A stretch of DNA of 64,000 nucleotides from Clusia tigrina (GCA_920105625.2 OV050030.1:178265315-178329314); one strand, 5' to 3'; numbered from the stretch's first letter, positions 30,183 to 40,532 are shown. Program-made: numbers and translations. Notes: a model not told the origin generated them from the sequence alone.

Positions 30183-30740
30183 GTGGTTTTGGTAGACTCA
30201 GGGGCGGACACCAGCCTCGTAAAATCTAGTGTTTTACGGAAAGGACTAGTTGTTAACCCTGAAGATGCAAGAACACTTAATGGAGCGTTTGAAGAATGCA
30301 ACAGGACACTGGGGTCGCTCAGATTAAGGCACACTGAAGTTAAGGGCATGAGTTTTAGGGTGTACGCAGTGGAATTGGATGGGAAAAATATCCCGGCCGA
30401 TGGGATAATTGGCCGTGATAATCTTTGGGGCCGCACCATACTGGATGCGTTAGAAAAGCAGTTATCGTTTTATGATTATAATAAGAATAGAATCCTCACT
30501 CTACCATTGAAGTCATGGCAGGAAGGAACCGTGAATACGGTTAAGAATTGTATGGAGGTAGTGAATGCAAGGTCAACCAGAGTAGTTACTATGCGTGTAA
30601 ACACGAAATTTAGGACTGTGGTTTTGCACAAGCAGCAGCTAGCGCAGGGTGTATATATGGGAGAGACCATAACGCACGTTGACAAGGGTAATGTATACGG
30701 TATAAGGAAAAGAATGGAGAGAGTGCTAGAATCACTGTAG
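30183..30740 (+). pseudogene. XB protease and spacer to RT
   Basis: VLVDSGADTSLVK holds the catalytic Asp of a retroviral-type aspartic protease; GIIGRDNLWG closes the domain. A spacer follows with KNRILTLPL, VLHKQQLAQGVYMGET. The frame ends just before RT. The protease would process Gag and Gag-Pol. XC retains a homologous piece; XA lost it. Confidence 0.78.
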
Positions 30741-30830
30741 TTAGACCCAAGCGTAAGTTTAGAAGAGAATGCATCAATAGAAGCCATTTGTACGTCATTC
30801 CATGATATATTTTTACTGGAAGGAGACCAG

Positions 30831-31547
30831 TTGACGTATACACCAGAGGTAGAGCATGAAATACCTACTAGAGTGGATCAGGCACCAATTAACCAGAAAC
30901 AGTACAGATTGCCACGAGCTCACAAAGATGAGGTAAATAGGCAAGTGGAAGGAATGTTAAAAGATAACATAATTTCACCGAGTATCTCGCCTTGGAACTC
31001 ACCAATAATTTTGGTACCAAAGGAGGGAGGTGCTCAGGGTCAGAAGAATTGGAGAATGGTCGTTGATTTTAGGAAATTGAACGACGCCACTATCAAGCAA
31101 GCGATACCAAGGATAGAGGAAATTTTGGATCAATTGGGACACAGTAGATATTTTTCTACACTTGATTTAGCAAGTGGCTACCACCAAGTTCTGGTGGATA
31201 CCCAAGATAAGCAGAAAACCGCGTTCAGCACCGGTTTAGGTCATTATGAGTTTAACAGAATGCCGTTTGGATTAACAGGAGCACCGGCTACCTTCCAACG
31301 GTTGATGAACCATGTGCTAACAGGCTTGCAAGTTTTAGATTGTTTTGTGTATCTCGATGATATTGTAATTTATGGGAAGAACTTGCAGCAGCATTCGCAA
31401 CGCTTGTGCAAAGTGCTCCAGAAATTACGAGAACACAATTTGAAATTGAACACGGAGAAGCGTCAATTTTTGCGAAGAGAGGTGGTTTATTTAGGCCATC
31501 GTTGCTCAGAAGCAATGCTCAGAAGGTCGAATGCCTTAAAAATTTAG
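30831..31547 (+). pseudogene. XB RT
   Basis: YTPEVEHEIPTRVDQAPI, SPWNSPIILVPKE, motif A YFSTLDLASGYHQV, MPFGLTGAPATFQRLM and the box YLDDIVIYG are present. Relative to XA two codons are missing in the TIKQ..IPRIEE stretch. It leaves frame after YLGHRCSEA. Confidence 0.87.
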
Positions 31548-32315
31548 CGATTCTGAGGAATAGAAAGGAAGTGCAAGCATTCCTAGGACTAGTGAACTAT
31601 TATAGAAAGTTCGTGGAAGGACTAGCCGGAATTGCGTTGCCAGTGAATAAGTTGCTACGAAAAGAAGCAAAGTTCGAATGGACAGAGAGCTGTCAGCAAG
31701 CATTCGAGAGGCTAAAAGTAATAATTAGCTCGCCACCGATTTTGGCGTACCCCGACTTTGAGCAAACTTTTTTGTTGACCACTGATGCTAGCAATGAAGG
31801 ATTAGGGGCAGTATTGTCACAAGGGGAAGTCGGTAATGACCGATCAATAGCATTCGCAAGCAGGGCGCTCAGCGATACGGAGAAAAGATACTCCACAATA
31901 GAGAAGGAATTCCATAGTATGGGCTACGAAGAATTTTAGGGCATATCTGCTAGGTTGCCCATTTAAAATATATACTGATCACCAGCCGTTGAGAGGCATA
32001 GCCAATTTGAAAGACCAAACGTCTAGGCTAGCCAGGTTCAGACACAAATTGTCTGAGTATGATTTTGAAATCATATACAAACCTGGGAAAAAGAATCTGA
32101 ATGCGGACGCACTCAGCAGAGTACCGCAGGCACAGAAGGTATCAGTAGTGCAAACGAGGGCACAAGCACGGTCAGATAAGGAGAAGGCCGAGAGAATGCA
32201 AGAAGATAAAATTGATGCTACAAGATATGTTAGCAATGTGGGTTTCGATACCAATGAACAAACAGCCAGTAATGTGGAATGGCTGGAGGATAAAAAGATA
32301 TCCATGCTGTGTTAA
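31548..32315 (+). pseudogene. XB RT connection and RNase H
   Basis: 31548-31939 reads VQAFLGLVNYYRKFVEG, then RNase H FLLTTDASNEGLGAVL (Asp) and EKEFHS where the family shares a frameshift ending in a stop at 31937-31939. Out of frame the domain continues through TDHQPLRGIANL and IIYKPGKKNLNADALSRV, followed by a Lys/Gln-rich tether to 32315. Confidence 0.83.
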
Positions 32316-32418
32316 AGGGTTTCCATGATCACCTCTAGGTGGACACCAGGGATTCTGTAAAAACCATGACAATATTATAAATTAAGAAATTATAGCACGG
32401 TACAACATACCTAAGGTC
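32316..32418 (+). other. XB integrase deletion scar
   Basis: The first part still reads the HHCC start (HDHLLGGHQGF), then sequence that does not code, then IIARYNIPKVL leading to the core. The rest of HHCC and the first catalytic Asp are missing. Identical layout in XA and XC. Confidence 0.85.
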
Positions 32419-33057
32419 TTGATAACCGACATTGGTTCAAATTTTGTTTCAAAACTATTCTCAGAAACGTGTAAAATGCTGGGAATCAAGAAATTGCATA
32501 TAACACCATATCATCCCCAGGCGAATGGCTCATTGGAGCGTAGTCATCGACCTCTGGCCGAGTACTTGCGCAGTTTTGCCAAGGAAGATGGCTCGAATTT
32601 GGATCAATGGTTGACCACTGCAGTGCATGTACACAATAATACTGTGCATGTATCAACGAAGCAAACTCCGTTTAGAACACTTGACGGGTTTGATTTCAAC
32701 ATGCCAGCAAACCTGAAGCGCAACTGTGCGTCAGTATACAATGCTTATGACCCGACTAAAGTGCAAAAGTATCAGCTACAGCGAGCGCACGAATTGGTTA
32801 GAGAAAACCAGGATTGTGCTAAACGAGTAGCCAGGGAAGCCTATAACAAGGTACTAAACCCAGTAATCTTTCATGTGGGTGACCAGGTACTAATGAAGAA
32901 TCAGGTTAGAAGAAACAAATTCTCACCTGTGTGGCTAGGTCCGTATTCAGTAGCAGAAATCCGCAGCCCAGTTACAACAGTCGTAACAATTAAGGGCAAG
33001 AATAAAAAGCTATATAATAATTTATTGAAATTGTTCCACATTAGACCACACAACTAA
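32419..33057 (+). pseudogene. XB integrase core remainder and GPY/F domain, 212 codons open
   Basis: ITDIGSNFVSKLF (Asp), PYHPQANGSLERSHRP (Glu) and WLTTAVHVHNNTVH belong to the core; VIFHVGDQVLMKNQ and KFSPVWLGPYSVAEI form the GPY/F-type C-terminal domain. The frame is uninterrupted to a natural stop. It lacks the first catalytic Asp and cannot be an active integrase on its own. Confidence 0.87.
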
Positions 33058-33645
33058 AGACATGTGTTAACAGTGTTTTACAAGTGTAAACATAGGAATA
33101 ACAACGTAAACATGTACGTGTGTATATCAAATAACACACACAGCTCCGATTTTCAAAGTCAAGGCCAGTAGAAGTGTGCCGCTTAAACTAAAATTGACGT
33201 AATGAAAATGTGCTTATTAGGCACTGTAGCCGAATGAAGCACCATAAAGAAGAATATATATTTTTTAAATATATATACATACATACACCGAATGAAGCAC
33301 TTTAGAGTAAATAATAATTCTATATGAAAAATAAAATCATAAGACAGTCGTGTGTAAGTAATATAAAACTTAACTTAAAATATATACATACATAAATACA
33401 GTTTATGAACTGATATTCGACGGGTAAGCGTTAACGCCAGGCAACCGAACCGCTGGTGGAGTAAGTATATATATGTATAATGTATATAATGAATGTACGA
33501 AGGTATATTTGGGAAAGTAAGTAATTTTGTTAATAGGAATGGGTATGGCCATATAAGTATGTAGGGACATATGATTAGGAATTGGGAATCTCAGTTCTTT
33601 TCATGCTGCAGCAGGCTATATGAAACTATATGTAATTATACATAG
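33058..33645 (+). other. XB 3' non-coding region, first part
   Basis: A+T-rich, with TATATACATACATA-like simple sequence. It contains GAAGCACCATAAAGAAG words shared with XA and the block GGGTAAGCGTTAACGCCAGG shared with XC. I see no gene and no env remnant. Confidence 0.65.
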
Positions 33646-34210
33646 TGTGGTGGTCGTCGTAGGATTGACGTTTCGCCAGTCAGATCGCTTGTCATTTTTG
33701 GCTATGTCCTTTGTTGATATCTATATATAAGAAATAGTAATAGAAAAATCCTAACGACCCAATTTGTTGTGTCAACAGACATTTATGAAATGAATCCCTG
33801 ATATTTTGGAGGCGTGAACGCCGAGCAAAGAAAAAAGCAATGTGATTTGCTGAGGTCTCTGTCCAAAACGGAACTGTTTTATTTAAGAAATCAGTGCTCC
33901 TTATATAGCAAAATATTACATCTAATTTTGTACATCTAAATATATTTCTTATTATTCAATACTTATCCTTATATATATTTTAAATATTAACCCATATGCT
34001 GCACACATTCATTGGTCTGCAATTGCGTGTGGTCAGCATAATTTTGGGTTCAATGCATTTCTGGCCTTCACACCATATAGATAGCGTCATTTGATCCGCC
34101 GCTTTGGCTTGTGCCATGTTTGCATTGTTATCATGCGTTTGTATGTGCGGTACGCTTGGACGTTAGGCAGTGTAGGTTGAAATGCATTGTAGTGTTTTGG
34201 GTACACTACA
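33646..34210 (+). repeat. solo LTR of an unidentified LTR family, 565 bp
   Basis: Comparison with XC (59,225) shows a clean insertion here: XC reads straight through TACATAGATTTTTCGG. The insert begins TGTGGTGGTC, ends TACACTACA, and is flanked by ATAG on both sides (33642-33645, 34211-34214). TATATAAG near 33,724 is a promoter-type motif. No coding sequence; orientation is not certain. TG...CA ends and a short duplication make it a solo LTR. Confidence 0.8.
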
Positions 34211-35323
34211 ATAGATTTTTCGGTTTATCGCTTAGGAGATTAGCGTGTGGGGAATAGTAATGCATACTCGTATATATGTATACATATATTGATTAGAACA
34301 ATATATTTAGCTTACCATTACCCATTAGTTAATAACTGTAGCAATTAATTTTGAAAGTGCCTTGAATGTATGTATGTATTCATATAAAAGCAGGTTACAT
34401 GTTGTAGGGAACACACACTTGTTACTGGATATAAACCTACCGGGCTAGTGGTAAAATTTAAATATATAGAATAATTAGATGCAATGAACAATTGAGTCAT
34501 GCAATGGACAATGTGTTCACATAAGCGCGTTTATCTTAAATATTCTGTTTTATGTCAGCGGGCAAAAGAATTTGCTCAGAATTGAAAAATTTAAAAAGAT
34601 ATATAAAAAGAAAAATGATATGAAAGGAATTATGAATGTCTAAACGAAAGAAAAATAAATAATAAATTTATCTTTTATATACTCGCTTATGTAAGATGGG
34701 CAAATAGTTTTGCCAAGAATTGATATAAAAAAAAATTTTTTTTTGGGCGGCATGTAATTTAATATAGTAAATAACTGTTATGTATGAATCAAATTATTAT
34801 AAAATGTATATTCATTGAGAAGTATTTAAATTTTGAATGCCGCTAACAATTTAAAGAAAATTGTATCATAGTTAATTAATAATATTTGTAAAGAAAACTG
34901 TTTTTATTACTTATTTATAGTTTGGTTATTAAGACGTATTAGATATACGATATATAAAATTAAATAACACATAAAATTTACTATTTTCGTTAGCAAGAAT
35001 ATTAAAAATGAAATAAATGTAATAGCCAGTAAGAATAATTAAAACTCGGCAAGTCCGATACATGTATAAAAGTATGGTTTTTAGGTATTCAGGCGTTGGT
35101 GAACAGACAAGGACATCTGGATGGTTCAATTTTGTGCAGCATGAACCGGGAAGGGACTTCCTGCAGCGTCAAAGGCAGAGTAAGAGGTTAACCAACATCC
35201 AGGAAACCAGTAGATGAAATGCAAGAGCAGCGAACAAAAATCTCACTGAATAAGAAGAAGTGAGAAGACGTGGAAGAAGGGTAATTAGTAAGCCGCAAAG
35301 GAATAAAGACGAGATTGGCAACG
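34211..35323 (+). other. XB 3' non-coding region, second part
   Basis: Very A+T-rich, without a credible gene, and closely similar to XC 59,225-60,359 throughout. Conserved words include GGGCGGCATGTAATTTAATATAG and AGATATACGATATATAAA-like sequence. Confidence 0.6.
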
Positions 35324-35452
35324 ATGATGTCCAGAGATAATTTTTGGTTGGAAGAAAATGAAAACGAAATTAGTGAGAACTCATTTTTATACGAAAGAGT
35401 GGAAGAGCTTCCAACTTCCCATGTGCGAGATGACTACAATTTAAGCTTATGA
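35324..35452 (+). CDS. small conserved frame of family X, 42 codons (XB copy)
   Basis: ATG at 35324 opens 42 codons to TGA. The product is acidic (SRDNFWLEENENEI, NSFLYERVEE, HVRDDYNLSL). The same frame, same length and same stop occur at 60360-60488 and 62498-62626, although each copy has substitutions. All large frames of the element are broken, so three open copies are notable. No family recognised; short length means chance cannot be excluded. Confidence 0.45.
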   Translation: MMSRDNFWLEENENEISENSFLYERVEELPTSHVRDDYNLSL

Positions 35453-35507
35453 AAAATGGAGATGGTATTGGTTGAATACAATAGTCTCTATCTGACAAGT
35501 AAAGGTC

Positions 35508-35521
35508 TAATAATACTTGAG
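35508..35521 (+). repeat. target duplication of the RTE insertion, left copy
   Basis: TAATAATACTTGAG, repeated exactly at 38840-38853. The LINE-free arrangement at 62681-62694 (TGATAATACTTGAG) confirms it as target sequence of the LTR element. Confidence 0.85.
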
Positions 35522-35680
35522 CCGTCAGCCGTCAGGTACACAGGGGGACTAACATGTAACACATTGTGTACATGCCGTAACTGTGTATACTGATGGCAGT
35601 GCGACTACATCCTCTTCGCGGGGGCGGCTAGAAACAGGTTTTCAGAAATATTTTCTGAAAGCGCTGGCTAATCGTAGTTG
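35521..35680 (+). ncRNA. predicted HDV-like self-cleaving ribozyme at the RTE 5' end (XB copy)
   Basis: A double-pseudoknot can be drawn by hand. P1: AGCCGUC (35527-35533; the same bases also at 35520-35526) with GGCGGCU (35623-35629). P2: CGACUAC (35602-35608) with GUAGUUG (35674-35680). P3: UCC (35610-35612) with GGG (35620-35622), loop L3 UCUUCGC. P1.1: CU (35614-35615) with AG (35630-35631). P4: an 11-bp hairpin 35638-35662 with a 3-nt loop. J4/2 contains GGCUAAUC with the candidate catalytic C at 35668. Known HDV-like ribozymes sit at the 5' ends of R2, RTE and related LINEs and cut the RNA 5' end. Activity is untested. Confidence 0.68.
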
Positions 35681-35848
35681 GGCGGAGAGAAAACAACTCT
35701 CTTAAATAAAATATTTTTGTCTTTCTTCAGACATAAAATAGGTTGCGTTGGGCCAGTGACTCGACCGTAAAACAAACCCACTCAAGAAACGGAAACAAGC
35801 CTCGGAAATAATAACAACCACACGATGACGACCATCAGCTTTAAATCA

Positions 35849-36849
35849 ATGACATGAATTGGAACATGGAACGTTCGCTCTGTCTCTGAAACTTCAAAGC
35901 TCGCACAGGTTTGCAGGGAGATGAAGCGTTATAAAATTCAAATTCTCGGCCTATTTGAAACCAGATGGCTCGGGCAAGGAGAATTTCACACCCTCGAAGG
36001 CCATTATTTTATCTACAGTGGCAACATACAAAAGCGTGCAAACGGCGTCGGCATTCTAATATCAAAGAGCTTAAAAAGCGCATTAATGGGATACAAGCCG
36101 ATCTCCGAATGTATAATAACTGCCAGATTTAAGACCAGATTTCGTAATATCACCGTAATTCAATGCTACGCGCCTACGGAACCAGACACAGACGATGCCA
36201 AAGAAGCGTTCTACAACTTGCTAGACTCTACCATCAATTCTGTCTCAAAGGCGACATCATCATGACATTGGGCGATTTCAACGCAAAAGTAGGCAACGAC
36301 AACAGCAATGTCGAAAAACTCATGGGTCGGCACGCCTTAGCATCAGGTAGAAATAATAATGGAGAGCGATTGATTGAATTTTTCTCCAACCACAATCTCT
36401 TCATCGGTGGCACTAAATTCCACCATCTAGATATCCATAAATACACATGGAATTCTCCCGATGGCCGAACTCGCAACCAAATCGACCATGTTTTAATAAG
36501 CTGACGGTTTCACAACTCCCTCCTTGATGTGCGCACACGCAGAGGTGCGGACGTATTCAGCGACCATAACCTAGTTGTATGCTAACTCCGCTTACGCCCC
36601 GAAGGCATCAGGAAGCAACAGAAGCGAAAGATGACCTTTAATCTGGAAAACTTCAAAAACCCTGCAACGCTCCAACTTTACCAGGACACACTGTCTACTA
36701 CCATTGCACTCTACGAGCATGGACCGTCCTGGCAACAAATTCAAAAAGCCTGCACACAAGCTGCGGAAGAAACAGTTAGCCTCCAACATCGCAAAAGAAA
36801 GCCATGAATAAGCAACACCACCTGGCAATATATCGAAGAACGTAAAAGG
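35849..36849 (+). pseudogene. RTE ORF, APE endonuclease part (XB copy)
   Basis: Start ATG at 35849; the third codon is a stop (TGA) where the XC copy has CAA. IGTWNVRSVSE, ILGLFETRW (Glu), QCYAPTE, then after a one-base shift near 36,247 LGDFNAKVGND (Asp/Asn), NQIDHVLIS and ADVFSDHNLVV (Asp/His) give the APE nuclease order. A TGA at 36502-36504 is shared with XC. Further stops at about 36,583 and 36,805 are private to this copy. The enzyme would nick target DNA. Confidence 0.85.
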
Positions 36850-38748
36850 ATGAAAACCAAAGTAAACACTGCTTCATTATCCGACCGCAACAGCTTTCTC
36901 AGCGCGTACAATGCTATGCATCGGCAGGTCAAAAATTCTGTAAGCACTGATAAAAGGGCATATGTGGAGGGAATTCCTGGTGAAGCAGAGCGATCAGCAA
37001 ACTGTAACAACGTGCGGGGCGTATATGCAGCCATAAAAAGATTGACAAATACGAAACCTAACATACCGCCTATCAAGGCTAGTGACGGTAGCATCCTAAC
37101 CTCTGACGAAGATCAACTCGCGCGCTGGAGAGAATTTTTCGTGGACAATAGTGTAGAAGCGAAAAACAACACTGCGCCCTTCTTTGCTGAACAGCGAAGA
37201 AGAAACCACAACAGAAACATCCCTGTCGACCCGCCCACCACAAAAGAAATCAGCCTAGCAATCCATAAGCTAAAATTCAACAAAGCTGCTGGACCAGACG
37301 AACTTCCTGCTGAACTCTTGAAGTATGGCGCTAATATAATCTCTCACGCACTCTACCCTATCATGCATAACATCTGGGCGACCAACACCATCCCCACTGA
37401 CTGGAAAGAGGGAATCATAATCACTATTCCAAAAAAAGGAGATCTCAACCAATGTAAAAATTGGAGGGGCATAACCCTTCTCAACTCCATCCTGAAAATC
37501 CTAGCACTTATCATCTTAGATAGAGTGTCAGGTGTACTCAACTGCCAGTTACGGCGTGAACAAAATGGGTTCAGACCAAACCGATCTTGCGTGGACCACA
37601 TCAACACTTTACGCATAATTGTGGAGCAATCTATCGAATGGAGAACGCCACTATTTCTCCTTTTCGTGTACTTCGAACTTACGTTTGACACGGTTAACAG
37701 AGACGCAATATGGCGCTATCTACAAAATTGCGGAGTTCCGGACAAGATCATCGAACTCATTAAGGCCCTATATAAAGACGCGAACCTTAGTGTGCGTTAT
37801 AAAGGTAAAAATAGTGCCAACTTTAATATAAACAGAGGTGTTAGGCTGGGGTGCGTTCTGTCACCACTGTTGTTTATAGTGGTCTTGGATGATGTCCTTA
37901 GGCGTACTAATGCGGAGACGGAGGAGGGGTTGCAGTGGAGATTAAACCAAAAGCTCAGCGATTTGGACTACGCTGATGACATCTGTTTCATGACGCACAC
38001 GTTAGCAGGCGCCTCGTCAAGAATACGCCAATTAGCCGTAAACGCTCATGCAGCTGGCCTCAAAATCAATTTCTCTAAAACTAAACTTTTGCGACTGCAA
38101 ACTGCAAATACATCTCCACTCACTGTACTGACAAATGATAACTCCACCATCAACATTGAGGACGTTGACAGCTTCTGCTACCTTGGTAGCTACATAACAA
38201 AATATGGGGGTGCAACATCTGGTGTGGCAGCACGCACAAACAAAGCACGGTCTGCATTCCGGAATTTAGATCGAATTTGGCGCTCTCGTGTGATATCGCT
38301 GCGCACAAAAATACGAATATTTAACACCAGCATAAAACCTGTTCTGTTGTATGGGTCTGAAACATGGTTGGTCTCAGAACAAATAACTCGACAACTTCAA
38401 ACTTTTGTCAACAAATGTCTACGAAGAATGTACCGCATTTTCTGGCCGACAACGATCATGAACGAAGACCTGTGGCGCCTCACCAATAGCGAGCCTATTG
38501 ACACAGAAGTTAAAAGACGCAAGTGCAGCTGGATAGGGCACAGTCTGCGTAGAGAACACACCAACATTGCAAAGATGGCCTTTCAATGGAACCCACATGG
38601 TAGTCGGAAAGCAGGACGCCCACGACAAACATGGGTACGCACTATCCACGCCGAAAGTCACCACAGAGCCATTTGGAACGAAATAAGACACCTGGCTGCT
38701 GATAGAAACCGTTGGAGAGCTTTTGTGACCGCCCTATGCTCCGACTAG
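36850..38748 (+). pseudogene. RTE ORF, reverse transcriptase part, 632 codons open (XB copy)
   Basis: The frame runs unbroken from KTKVNTASLSDRNS through KAAGPDELPAELL, GIIITIPKKGDLNQCKNWRGIT, EQNGFRPNRSCVDHI, GVRLGCVLSPLLF and the box LDYADDICF to a C-terminal YGSETW and CSWIGHSLRRE domain ending GRPRQTWVRT. In motif A the usual V-D-F is V-Y-F (FVYFELTFDTV), so the first aspartate is lost. It is therefore an open but probably inactive RT. Confidence 0.85.
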
Positions 38749-38853
38749 AAGCGATATTTGACTCTTTTATAATTGTCTTTTAGTATACTTTGTTAGCATA
38801 AGTATAGTTTTATTGTGTCAAATGTCATGGAATTAATAATAATAATACTTGAG

Positions 38854-39687
38854 TTTTATTGCATAACTGACAAAATGGAATGAAAACACTAACGTGTACG
38901 TTGTCCGTAGAGAAAATCCAACGTGTCAGCCATTATTGCATATGTCAGTATGTATATTGTATTATTGTCTAGAAAGAAGAAGAGGTAATTTTAGCCAAAA
39001 CCCAAAGTTACTCCATAATTTTAGCGAGAAACGGCTACAACAACAATATCAGCCACAACTACCATCGTTCAGTTGGCATCGTAGAATATTCTCCTAGCGC
39101 AAAAATCGTTTTAACCACGACAAGATCAAGTACAACATAGCCAAGCTTTATCGGCTAACTTCGTAACCATTTCTCCAATGAGAAAATATCCACTGTCACT
39201 GGCTAAGCGAATATTTATTTTGACTTTGTCAGAAGCGCATCTAGTCGCACAAGCTTGCATCATCTTTTTACGTACCGGTTCAGAAGGAAGGGAGGGGTAT
39301 GCAGAGTTCATCGAAGGACTTCACTCTGATAACGGCGGTCGTCAACTGGACCAGCAGGTAGCAGAGGGCGCAGTATAATATAAGGTTTTAAGTACAGAAT
39401 ATAATTGTGTTATTGTTCAGATATTTGTATATACGCCAATGAGAAAAGGGTCAATTAAAGACCAAATTATAAAAAGGGGAATATAAAAAAAAAAATGAAA
39501 TGAAAAGAATAAAAACCGTGATAGAACCCAAATAAGGCGATTTAAAAAAAAAAATAAATATAAACAAATTATATGTATGTCATATAGAGTTAAATCGATG
39601 CACATATTTGTTTGCAGTGCAAGACAAATATTGTAGAGATTTAATGGAAGTTAGTTGCACTAACTTCTTTTAGAAAGAGGGGAGGGA
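38854..39687 (+). other. XB 3' non-coding region after the RTE, ending in a purine tract
   Basis: Similar to XC 62695-63620. No gene is convincing, although 39178-39378 is open for 66 codons in XB and a diverged version exists in XC. Adenine runs at 39,485 and 39,545. The polypurine tract AGAAAGAGGGGAGGGA lies at 39672-39687, directly before the LTR. Confidence 0.65.
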
Positions 39688-40165
39688 TGTTGTGAGTTAG
39701 AATCAAGCTACCTACGAGTAGTTGACTCACAGCCCCGGCTCCTGTTAAATTCATGAAGAACGCACATAGTTTCAGGGTGCAAATATTGTAAATGGATAGT
39801 ATTTATGCATTAATTGTGATGTAAACTTTTAGGGTGTCACAATTCCGCAGTCAAGCTGACGAGGGGCGTTAAGAATGCACCGACGACACTTTTACTTTCA
39901 GTAGGTCAGTTGGCTTGACCAGCTGACACCAAATAACAATTGCGTAACTGGAACAGCAGAAAAGTCAAGACATAGACTGTAATGTTTATTTGTAAATAGT
40001 ATATAAGGAATAGTATATTAAGAATAAAGCTTCTTGTCGTTTTTTATAACCAAACTATTGCGTATCATTTATTGTGTGGAAAAGTGCTAGGATCTAGGTA
40101 CACGCGCGCTCAGGAGAGGCACCAACAAGGACGTTTCCGGCAACAGGCAGATAAGGACCCCAACA
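39688..40165 (+). repeat. XB 3' LTR, 478 bp
   Basis: Same length as the 5' LTR, ends GGACCCCAACA. I count about 31-33 substitutions, close to 6-7%. GACGC follows at 40166-40170. Confidence 0.92.
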
Positions 40166-40170
40166 GACGC

Positions 40171-40532
40171 GTAATTCTGACATTACCATCTACAATGACG
40201 GCTCAAAGAAGTATTGTCTTCTCGGAAGGCTTGCAGGTAAGACAGTCATATCGGCTGCCTGACGCATGCAGCGTATTTCAGTCCAAAGTCAATGCAATAG
40301 TCAGGCGTCGCTTAAGGCAATAGATTCCAAGACAGTTAAATCGAAGTTGGTAATGAAATGTCGTACCTCACTACTGAACATTGGACCCCACGAGGTCAAA
40401 CTTAACTGTGTTCCCGGACATAGCGATGTAGAAGGGATTGAATTAGCGGACGAGATGGCCAGAAGGGGCTCTGAAATATACATTAACGAAGCAGATACTT
40501 CAATACAAATCCCGATATGTGAACTGTTTTAG
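40171..40532 (+). pseudogene. LOA-like RNase H domain
   Basis: Taking out XB gives TRNSDITIYNDGSK, the first RNase H aspartate, in frame with the upstream LINE. The next part is frameshifted and carries a stop (near 40,260). 40266-40532 reads LKAIDSKTVKSKLVMKC and LNCVPGHSDVEGIELADEMAR, the last RNase H blocks. RNase H is typical of LOA-clade elements. Confidence 0.8.

Larger units (their letters stand above)
35522..38839 (+). mobile_element. RTE-like non-LTR retrotransposon nested in XB, 3318 bp
   Basis: It is bounded by the 14-bp duplication TAATAATACTTGAG and lies in the same orientation as XB. It has a structured 5' UTR, one long ORF with APE endonuclease and RT, a short 3' UTR and a TAA-type repeat tail (ATTAATAATAATAAT), all typical of RTE elements of about 3.3 kb. 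GTWNVRS and KAAGPDELPAEL are usual in the insect endonuclease-reverse transcriptase group. It is defective (stops and frameshifts). Confidence 0.88.
26524..40165 (+). mobile_element. copy XB of family X, complete from LTR to LTR, carrying a solo LTR and an RTE LINE
   Basis: LTRs at 26524-27001 and 39688-40165 are both 478 bp and differ at roughly 31-33 positions. The target duplication GACGC is at 26519-26523 and 40166-40170, inside the LOA-like LINE. Internal order: primer site, 7-codon exon, intron, Gag, linker, protease, RT, RNase H, integrase, 3' non-coding with small ORF, RTE insertion, purine tract. There is no env. All polyprotein frames are broken, and the shared integrase deletion is present. 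Confidence 0.92.

Noticed and set aside
31979..32372. Minus-strand frames overlapping XB RNase H (also opposite XA and XC copies)
   Set aside because: They are shadows of the conserved pol sequence on the other strand.
33058..35323. Possible env gene of family X between integrase and 3' LTR
   Set aside because: No long frame, furin site, fusion motif or transmembrane helix is visible on the sense strand in XB or XC.
39178..39378. 66-codon frame near the 3' end of XB
   Set aside because: The XC counterpart is shifted and no motif is recognisable; kept as non-coding.
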